Assembly: GCA_025769875.1 (NCBI GenBank)
Contig: JAGFNK010000540.1
Span: 1 to 34,898, forward strand
DNA from: Russula earlei
Taxonomy: Eukaryota; Basidiomycota; Agaricomycetes; Russulales; Russulaceae
Direction: 5' to 3'
DNA length: 34,898 nucleotides
In this document: positions 28,095 through 34,898 of the stretch, piece by piece
How positions within the stretch are numbered: position 1 is the first letter of the stretch
Layout: the number at the start of each line of letters is the position of its first letter
Notes under the pieces: generated by a model
Told to the model about the DNA's origin: nothing
Database searches by the model: none
Seen by the model: the letters and a program-made list of their open reading frames with translations, nothing else
Program-made: the position numbers and the translations under genes

Positions 28095-28977
28095 TGTTAC
28101 ACCATTTTCCTTTTATGTTCACTTCTTACCTTTTTGCTATGGACTGCTTGCTTTCGTACGTCCCTTTACTTACTGGTCTCATGATCTCTTACGCCTTGTG
28201 ACCCCTTCTGTGCTATCATGTGATCCATACACGTCCAGGTAACACTGGATTGCTGTTACTTTCCCTTTGTTTGGTTCTCTTTCCGTTTACATTCACTTCT
28301 TAGTTTCGACTGTGCAATGCTGCGCATTTACTGTGCAGCACAGTTACTTAGTTTTGACTCATTCGTGGCCTCATTCCTATGACTCCTACTTATTATGACT
28401 CCTACTATACTAGTAGCACAGTCAAAGCGCAGCTATTGCTGCGCTTCTCCTGTATATATAAGCTCAGTACTTTGTGACCAAAGCCCTAAGCTTGGTCTCT
28501 TGTAGAATCCAACCTACTCTTGTCCAACATATTTGCCTGCAACCCACTTCACTCTCACAAACTTAACCCACAACTACCTCTCCATTTCATCAACTCTCAA
28601 CACACCATCCACCATCTACTCTTCGCCTTTCCCTTCCTTTCCTAAGAGTCTCTCTTCACTCCCCTGAGAAGAGCTCTCCTTCTCTAAGACCTACCTTCCT
28701 CTACCCTCTCTGCATTGTTCAAGGTCCCCGACGGACTTGAACGCATATAGCTAGTGGAACCAGCCCTAGTCTATCCCATTACAAACTTACCCTAGCTTCT
28801 CAACGGACTGAGTCGTACTAGGAAGGGTCTATTGGCCATAACCTGTTTAGCATAAAACACTTCGACCGCTGCAGGGATCCTTACTCATTATACACGGGAA
28901 CCAGCCCGTTTCTTGAACGCCTCTCTATTATCGACTTGCTTTCCGCTTGTGAACTGACACGGCTAGTTACCGTGACA
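28095..28977 (+). repeat. gypsy-1 5' LTR, borders approximate
   Basis: The sequence upstream of gag has a TATA box (TGTATATATAAGC at 28451-28463) followed by a long C/T-rich leader, and a plausible end ...TTACCGTGACA at 28977, 14 bp before gag opens. TGTTACACC at 28095 is a possible start. There is no second LTR in the window to confirm either border, and it is unlike LTR1 and LTR2. Confidence 0.45.
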
Positions 28978-28991
28978 TCAGACCAAGCTTA

Positions 28992-30531
28992 ACGTTTCAC
29001 CACGGCTTCTACCTCGAATACTCTTGCTATCCCTGAACCCTCTATTGAACCTGCTTCCTCATCTAACCCTCTTCAACACCGAACCGTCACTCAACGCAAC
29101 CAAGACAACCTACCTAATCGTATCACTGGTAACACCTTTTGGCATCCCGACGAACCAGAAGTAGGATACTACCTTCGCATCGAAAACCTTTATCACCCTA
29201 TCGAATTTATCAACGGACGTTGGTATAAACTTGATAGACGAGAAGTTGGACTCAACCTTGAATACGCCACTCATGAAGGCCTTGTTCTCAATAACGAAGA
29301 ACACGGTTTAGGAACTTGGGATCAATCAGACCCCCAGTACCAACTTTTTCAATACCAACCTTCACCTTCTCTTGGAAGACATCGTTTATCTTTGGCAGAA
29401 GAATCCGAACGACCTTCCTCTCGACCTCGAACCAGACAACCTTCACCAAGGTTATCTCCTATACATCTAGCTGTAGAAGCCACACCAGCACCTGAACCAC
29501 TTCCTGTACCACAAAGGATCTTTGGTATCGCTCGCGTACCCACTCCTAGACCTATTACCCCTCCTACTCCACCTTCACCTCCTACTCCACCTCCTCCAGC
29601 TATGGCTGCCATAGTCCCAATCCCTTCTAACGGAGCAGTCAGGGGAAACCCACCATCTATCTTTGATGGAGACCGCTCCCAATCCTCCAAATTCATGAGA
29701 GAGTTTGCCATCTTTCGCAATATGAATGATGAAAACTCCCTCTTCAACATTCCTTATAGACGAGTTAACGCTTGTCTATCCTTTATAAGGGGCCCTAATG
29801 TGGACCATTGGGTTGACACTCAACTGGAAGCAGTCAATAATAGTGTCAACACTCTGGGAGTACTCAGGACCGACGAAGCTCTATGGAACAACTTTAGAAA
29901 TGTGTTTAACAATGCCTTCACTGACACTAATAAAAGGCAAAATGTGTTCAATAAACTAGCTGTTCTAAGGCAACAAGGACCTGACCTGGACTCTTACATT
30001 GCCACCTTTACCAACCTTGCTAACGACGCAGGGTATGACCTAAACGCAAACGGAACTCTAGACTATTTTGCTAGAGGTCTTAGTAGGCCACTCCTTAACA
30101 ACGTTTTATCAAGGGAAACCCTACCTACCAATTTCACGGAATGGACCGAAGCAGCTAGAAAGGAACACAACAAATATGCCGTGAGGCAAAGCTACATGGG
30201 AGATATACGCAATATCACGCGTAATCCCCAACGGTTCCTTAACTTCCGTCCTACCAGCACTACATTCCGCCCTCCTCCTGGACCGCCTCCTAGGGCCAAT
30301 CCTACATTTGTACCAAGGAACCCTACAGGTCAATTTATTCCTAGGAGCAACAATCAAGTCGTTCCAATGGATGTTGATCGCGCTAGAGTGGCCACTACTG
30401 AGCAAGAGAAGAAACAACATCAAGTCGAAGGACGTTGCTTCTTTTGCTCTAAACAAGGACATGTTGCACGCAACTGTCCTAACAAGCTGACCACCTTCAA
30501 ATCAGTTCCTATGAAAACACAGTCTGGTTGA
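28992..30531 (+). pseudogene. gypsy-1 gag with zinc knuckle, start codon missing
   Basis: The frame opens after TAA at 28989 and runs about 512 codons to TGA at 30529-30531. No ATG occurs in the first 200 codons; the first in-frame one is in the proline-rich tract (PPPPAMAAIVP, about 29602), too late to include the conserved-looking N-terminal part (RWYKLDRREVGLNLEY). A retrotransposon-gag domain follows (WNNFRNVFNNAF; RQQGPDLDSYIATFTNLAND; ARGLSRPLLNNVLS), then CFFCSKQGHVARNC, a CX2CX4HX4C RNA-binding knuckle (30436-30477). Gag forms the particle. The start was probably lost by mutation near 28995. Confidence 0.85.
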
Positions 30532-30815
30532 AGTTATAGAACCAGATGAATACCAAGGAACTGTACTACCCTGAAGAACAGGTCGACACCCATGTTCAGT
30601 TAGCTCAAACTGATGAACAACCAACCGAATATTATCAGGAAAATCCTCCTGATGATCAACCAGCCCAACAACCTACTCAACAGGAGACACAGACTTATAA
30701 TGAAGGACCATCTCCTGAGGAAGTTGCGGCTATAATGTCTGGATATTCTGAAGAACAACGTTGCTCATGGGCTACTGCCATGGTCAATAACGGCGTGGAT
30801 TTTCCCCCAGCTTGA
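30532..30815 (+). pseudogene. gypsy-1 gag-pol spacer, frameshifted
   Basis: The spacer typical of basidiomycete gypsy polyproteins is present in pieces: VIEPDEYQGTVLP in one frame, then EEQVDTHVQLAQ, GPSPEEVAAIMSGYSEEQ and WATAMVNNGVDF in another, ending at a TGA at 30813-30815. Pol continues in the -1 frame just before that stop, next to a TTTTCCCCC run. This could be a decayed single frame or a real frameshift site. Confidence 0.65.
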
Positions 30816-31648
30816 ATTACCCGGCCTTAATTCGAGCTGTCTTCCCTAGTGATGTATTTGTAGCAAGACTCAATTCAATCAAAGTTCCTGTTCAAATACG
30901 CACTAGTGGACAAAGGGCCGATCTTGTCGCTCTACTTGATAGCGGAGCAACTGACAATTTCATCCACAAGAATATCATCACTCGCTATAAACTCCCAGTT
31001 TCCACTCTACAGAAGCCAAAAGTCATGCGCAATGTAGATGGAACTCACAACAAAGCCGGAACTGTCACTGAAGCAGTTGACCTTTACATTCAATTTAAAG
31101 GACAAGAACATCGAATGCGCTTCTATATCGCTGAAATATCAACCGATGACATGCTTCTTGGCTTTCCATTCCTTCGTGCTACCAACCCTGCTGTTGATTG
31201 GACCAAAGGAACCCTTGAGGATACTGTTGTAGCCTCCACTTGGGACGCCGACAAATGGATCAAGCGGCTTCCTATACCCCCACGCTTTGATCCTACTCCA
31301 ATCAGAGTAGCAAAGATTAGCACTTCTACCCAATTAGCTGCGCAAGCAGCTGATCAAGACAAGAAGGACTGGAAGGATTTAGTTCCTCCCGACTATCATC
31401 GCTTTGAAAGGCTCTTTTCAGAAGAAGCCTCTCATCGCTTTCCTACTTCCAAACCTTGGGATCATGCCATAGACCTAATCCCTGATGCTCCATCTACGCT
31501 CAATTGCAAGATTTACCCCCTTGCACCAGTGGAACAACAGGCCCAAGATGAATTCCTAAAGGAACATTTGGAAAAAGGATACATACGTCCTTCAAAGTCA
31601 CCATATGCCTCTCCTTGCTTCTTTGTAGGCAAGAAAGATGGTAAATGA
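30812..31648 (+). pseudogene. gypsy-1 protease and start of reverse transcriptase
   Basis: Pol opens with NYPALIRAVFPS. The retropepsin active site reads VALLDSGATDNFI (about 30930-30965) and its flap/C-terminal block is MLLGFPFL. The link region leads to DHAIDLIPDAPSTLNCKIYP and KGYIRPSKSPYASPCFFVGK with KKDGK, the start of the reverse transcriptase. A TGA at 31646-31648 replaces a sense codon there. The protease would mature the gag-pol protein. Catalytic aspartate is intact. Confidence 0.87.
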
Positions 31649-32480
31649 CGCTACTGTCCAAGACTATAGACGTCTTAATGCAATTACTGTTGAAAACAAA
31701 ACCCCCCTTCCTCTCATTCCCGAAATCATCACTCGCTTAGGAAGTAAACAAGTACTTCACCTAAGTTTGATGTACGATGGGGTTATAACAACATACGCAT
31801 TAAAGACGGTGATCAATGGAAGGCAGCATTCAAAACAAACAAGGGCCTATTTGAACCTGATGGTGATGACCTTTGGTCTCACTAACGCCCCTGCCACCTT
31901 TCAATCTATGGTCAATGATATCTTTAGAGAAGAACTCAATCATCATGATATGGAGTTCCACATCTACATGGACGATGGCATCATCACCACGCAAGCATCT
32001 AAAGGATGGGAGTATCACAAAGACCTCGTTACTCGCATCTTTAAGAAGCTTCAAGATAATGACCTCTTCCTTAAACCCGAGAAATGTCAATTTCACAAAG
32101 AAGAGATTGACTATCTTGGTGTCATTATCGGCAAAGGAATGATCAAGATGGACCCAATCAAAGTCAAGGGAATTCGTGATTGGAAAGCCCCTACCAATCT
32201 ACATGAACTACGCTCTTTCCTTGGATTTGGGAATTACTATCGCAACTTCATTCCAAAATACTCGGATATCATTCAACCCCTAGTCTGGCTCACTAAGAAG
32301 AACAAACCTTGGGTTTGGGATAACTACACAGAATCTTTGTTCAATATTCTCAAGAATATCTTCACCCATTATCCGGTTCTTCGCAACCCAGACTTCAACA
32401 AACCTTTCATTGTGGATGCTGATGCCTCTTCTTTCGCTCTGGGAGCCACTATATCTCAGCAATTTGAAGATGGTATCCAT
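31638..32480 (+). pseudogene. gypsy-1 reverse transcriptase and N-terminal RNase H
   Basis: Reading continues VQDYRRLNAITVENKTPLPL. About 31765-31862 is in a different frame ([20 protein letters not shown] is the expected block there). Then it resumes: [20 protein letters not shown], the catalytic box YMDD (31965-31976), LKPEKCQFHKEEIDYLGVII, LHELRSFLGFGNYYRNFIPK and the RNase H opening VDADASSFALGATISQQFED. Gypsy-3 cuts it right after the residues G-I-H. The compensating frameshift pair plus the upstream stop mean no functional enzyme. Confidence 0.88.
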
Positions 32481-33442
32481 TGTCAAGACTCACTGTTGAA
32501 CTATCCAGTTCAAGAGCGAGGGGTAAGCTCGAAGATGAGTCGATAGACATCCAAGACCGCGTGGGCAAGGAGTAGAGTCCAGAGTAGTAACAGGTACCAG
32601 AGAGGCACTGTTACTGTGAGAGTAGAGCAATCACGCAGGGAAGAGGCCAGAGTAGTCACAAGGGGACGGTCCTTAAAGGAGTATCCCAGGAATAGAGAGT
32701 GCCGTAAACAAATGGACAGTCTGAGGACTGTCCGCTACTTTATTGAGCGCTTATATACTACAAGGGAACTGCTAAATAGAGAACAAGTCATAACCTTGTT
32801 ATCAAGCACCATAGAGTGCTGAGTAAGAAGTCGGGGTGCGCTTACTGAGCATGCTCAGTCATGCTCCGTAAGCTGCTGAGTAAGAAGGCTTTTCCTGATG
32901 AGTAAGAGCTTTCATTGTCCACGTGTTTGCTGTTCTAGTACACGTGCGAGCACCTGATTCATTTCCTGTTAGTTAGTTTAGGGCCGGTCATTCGAGGACT
33001 TGTAGTTTGGTTAGGGAATAGTGTCATCTTATAAGGCCCTTATATAGTTCTATTAGGGTCCTTAGAGTTGACCCTAATATTTCTATTAAGGTCCTTAGTA
33101 TTGCCTTATAGTTCGTTCTATAGTTATTAGAGTTGGTCTAATAACATGTTGTAGGACCTTTGATACTAGGTTAGTGCCTATTGTAGAGCTCCTGGGGTCA
33201 TTCCAAAGGGTCCTTAGGAAGGCCCTAATACTGTCTTTTGTTGCTAGAAGGGTTGCTTTTAAGTGGGGCTTGCTGTATGTCGATTGTGCCGAGAATCGTT
33301 CGTGCAACAATGTGCGCGCGATATTGTGGACACCTCTGCTCACCCCTTTTGCTCGTGTGAACAGGGTGACACCATAGAGGCTGGGTTTCCTCCTATAAGG
33401 AAGGGTCCTTCAAGGGCCCTCTCTGGAGAATGGTTCATGACA
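32481..33442 (-). repeat. LTR1, 3' LTR of gypsy-3
   Basis: 962 bp, with sense start TGTCATGAACCATTC at 33442 abutting the polypurine tract. One arm of the 13-bp hairpin has a mismatch (CATGCTCCGTAAG). TATA and the second hairpin are intact. Confidence 0.95.
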
Positions 33443-33456
33443 TTCATCCCCTCTTT
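33443..33456 (-). promoter_or_regulatory. gypsy-3 polypurine tract
   Basis: Sense AAAGAGGGGATGAA, immediately before the 3' LTR and overlapping the TAA that ends pol. The identical tract precedes LTR2 at 20928-20941. Such tracts prime plus-strand DNA. Confidence 0.8.
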
Positions 33457-34898
33457 ATGACCTAGTTGCTCCTGCAACTATGTTATTAGGCTTAGGCAAT
33501 GTTGGGTACTGTTGGTGAAAGGCCTTTACAGCCTCTTTGGCTTTGATTAGGTTGGACGTGGGCTCCCAAGTGTTCTCTGCCGCGGGGTACCCTTTCCATT
33601 GTACTAGGTATTGAATACCTCTACGATTGGGAGAGTGTCTGGATGCTAGGACTTTGTCCACTTCATACTGTTCCTCCCCTTCTACTATAGTAGGGGGGGG
33701 TTGTTTGAAGTTTGGGCCATGGGCAGTGGTCTCTTTATATGGTTTGATCAGGGAATTATGGAAGACTGGGTGTATCTTCCATGTCTTTGGTAGTTCTAGG
33801 CATACGTTGATTGGGTATGAGGTGACCACCTTGAAAGGTCCGTATCGTCGAGGGGCTATCTTGGCTTTTGGGTGTGTTGTCCTCAGATTAGTGGCTTCTA
33901 GCCAGACTAAGTCTCCTGTCTTGAACTGGTACTTGGGGAAGTGGGAACTGGGTTGTCCCATCAGTGCTGCGGCATTCCTAAGGGAGGCTGCGACCTCTTC
34001 TCTAAGTAGATCTAGTTGTTTTAGACATTCCAGGACAGAAGGGAACTTGGTATTGAAACTGAAAGGGGGGGCAAACGTTGGGTTGAAGCCATACCATATT
34101 TCAAAGGGGGCTTTGTGGGTTGCGCTATGGGTGCGTGCGTTATGAGCAAACCCCATGAACGGGACTAGTTCGGCCCAGTTATCCTGTTGGTGGTTACAGA
34201 AGATTCTCAAATACTGTTCTAGTTCCTGGTTGACTCTTTCTGTTTCCCCATCTGACTGGGGGTGGTATGCCGTGCTAAGGGAGGACTTGACATTTAGTTT
34301 CCTCCATAGTTCTTGGGTAACTTTTGCTGTGAACTGGGGACCTCAGTCGGAGATGATTTGAGTTGGCAATCCTACTCGTCTCCATACGTTGTTCATGATT
34401 AGAGAGGCAGTGTCTTCTGCATTGATGGTCTTGTGGCATGGGGAGATGATGGCAGCTTTGCTAAAGCGGTCCACCACTACTAGTAGGCTGTCGTACCCTT
34501 GAGAGAGGGGTAGATCGACAATGAAGTCCATGGTGATGCTGTCCCAAATCTTGCCCACAGGGGTGATAGGGATTAGGGGTACGGTTGTTGTTGGGCGGTT
34601 TTTTTGTGCTTTGACATATAGCACAACCATCCACATAGCTCTTGACAAATGTTAGCATTCCTGGCCACCAATAGTTACGGCTTATTAGTTCGTAGGTCTT
34701 CCATTGACCCGGATGGCCAGTGGCTAAGGAATCATGGTGTACTTTGAGGACCGTACGCCTTAGTGCGTCCGACCTTGGGACATAGACTTTTCCTTTGAAG
34801 AGAATCAGTCCATCTTCTAAGTTCCAGTCCTGCAAGCCTTTTGTAAGGTGACGGGGGCCATTCTTTAGGATGGTTTCTAAGGCCCCTTTGACCTCTGG
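33455..34898 (-). pseudogene. gypsy-3 integrase with zinc finger, DDE core and chromodomain
   Basis: From the right edge on the - strand: spacer, then the HHCC finger (VHHDSLATGH ... DGCAICQSTKK). A one-base frameshift at a run of seven A (about 34596-34602) leads to the core: ITMDFIVDLPLSQGYDSLLV, LPTQIISD, then a TGA where the family has arginine in ISDRGPQF, then AYHPQSDGETERVNQELEQY. The catalytic D, D and E are all present. After WAELVPFMGFAHNART come GDLVWLEATNL, YGPFKVVTSYPINVCLELPK and a complete chromodomain (EEQYEVDKVLASR, GIQYLVQWKGYPAAENTWEP). It ends GATRS-stop at 33455. Integrase inserts the cDNA and the chromodomain guides it to marked chromatin. One frameshift and one stop separate it from an intact gene, so decay is recent. 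Confidence 0.9.

Larger units (their letters stand above)
28095..32480 (+). mobile_element. gypsy-1: Ty3/gypsy retrotransposon, 3' part displaced beyond the window
   Basis: Order LTR, gag, protease, reverse transcriptase, RNase H on the + strand, as in Ty3/gypsy. Gypsy-3 inserted at 32480 inside RNase H; the rest should lie right of the window after gypsy-3. Several frameshifts show that it is inactive. Its codons look less decayed than those of the copia elements. Confidence 0.85.
32481..34898 (-). mobile_element. gypsy-3: chromodomain Ty3/gypsy element (LTR1 family), 3' half
   Basis: From right to left: integrase zinc finger, integrase core, chromodomain, polypurine tract, then LTR1 at 33442. 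The LTR begins directly after the tract, as in a true 3' LTR. The target repeat on this side is TCCAT (32476-32480); the partner must lie right of the window. It is inserted in antisense orientation in gypsy-1 RNase H. This element assigns LTR1 to the chromovirus-type gypsy group. Confidence 0.88.

Noticed and set aside
30785..30815. Programmed -1 frameshift signal at TTTTCCCCC between spacer and pol
   Set aside because: It does not fit the X XXY YYZ heptamer in the spacer frame, and other frameshifts nearby show general decay.
32481..33442. LTR1 as a solo insertion with TCCAT/TTCAT target repeats
   Set aside because: The right flank is the polypurine tract and pol end of gypsy-3, so this is a true 3' LTR and TTCAT is internal sequence.
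1..34898. CRISPR array, rRNA or tRNA genes
   Set aside because: No regularly spaced short repeats and no cloverleaf or rRNA sequence seen. The initiator tRNA-Met-like words are 12-15 bp primer sites only.

Overview
The window is a heavily nested, repeat-filled stretch of a fungal nuclear genome, most likely an agaricomycete basidiomycete. The evidence is Ty1/copia and Ty3/gypsy (chromodomain) polyproteins of the type common in mushroom-forming fungi, a Tc1/mariner-like element, and one non-transposon gene with a 53-nt intron (GTACGC...CGCAG). No rRNA, tRNA gene, CRISPR array or bacterial-type operon is visible. Nearly every large reading frame belongs to a decayed transposable element. All family names and LTR numbers used here are local labels.

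Layout, left part (1-21777): one deep nest, resolved by target-site duplications (TSDs) read directly from the sequence. A Ty3/gypsy fragment (gypsy-2: integrase tail plus chromodomain at 18436-18881, then an LTR2 at 18882-19709) was hit at a TA by a mariner-like element (right end 18433, transposase helix-turn-helix remnant at 133-378). That element was hit by copia-2 (383-17173, TSD AAAAC). Copia-2 was hit by copia-1 (1097-11233, TSD GGTGC), by an LTR2 solo LTR (13161-14376, TSD CACAT) and by an unclassified 1.18-kb G/A-rich segment (14954-16131). Copia-1 was hit by a solo LTR1 (2000-2961, TSD ATTAG) and by a 3.3-kb mariner-end element (6952-10283, TA) that itself contains LTR4 (9283-9652, TSD ACAG). 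The LTR2 solo contains an LTR1 (13354-14316). Further LTR1 copies sit at 1-132, 17372-18312 (TSD GATAT) and 19833-20774 (TSD ATCCC), and a second LTR2 at 20942-21777.

Middle part (21778-28094): a mosaic of short dispersed repeats (hairpin-rich unit U, LTR4 with 4-bp TSD GTTA, a related LTR-like repeat, solo LTR1 with TSD CCTTG, solo copia-1-type LTR). It surrounds an island of about 1.5 kb (about 23.0-24.7 kb) that looks like ordinary host DNA. The island carries a predicted two-exon gene for a 142-residue secreted protein (23374-23855) with a TATA box 156 bp upstream.

Right part (28095-34898): gypsy-1 on the + strand (5' LTR, gag with CCHC knuckle, protease, reverse transcriptase with YMDD, start of RNase H). 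It is cut at 32480 by gypsy-3 on the - strand (3' LTR = LTR1 at 32481-33442, polypurine tract, chromodomain integrase running off the right edge). Gypsy-3 identifies LTR1, the most abundant repeat here, as the LTR of a chromodomain Ty3/gypsy family.

The elements are mostly non-functional (stops, frameshifts, a D-to-N change at the copia-1 protease active site). The points most worth a second look are a 35-bp block shared by the gypsy LTR1 and the copia-1 LTR, conserved perfect hairpins inside LTR1, the 3.3-kb composite with outward-facing promoters, the 1.18-kb strand-asymmetric insertion, and the secreted-protein gene stranded among transposons.
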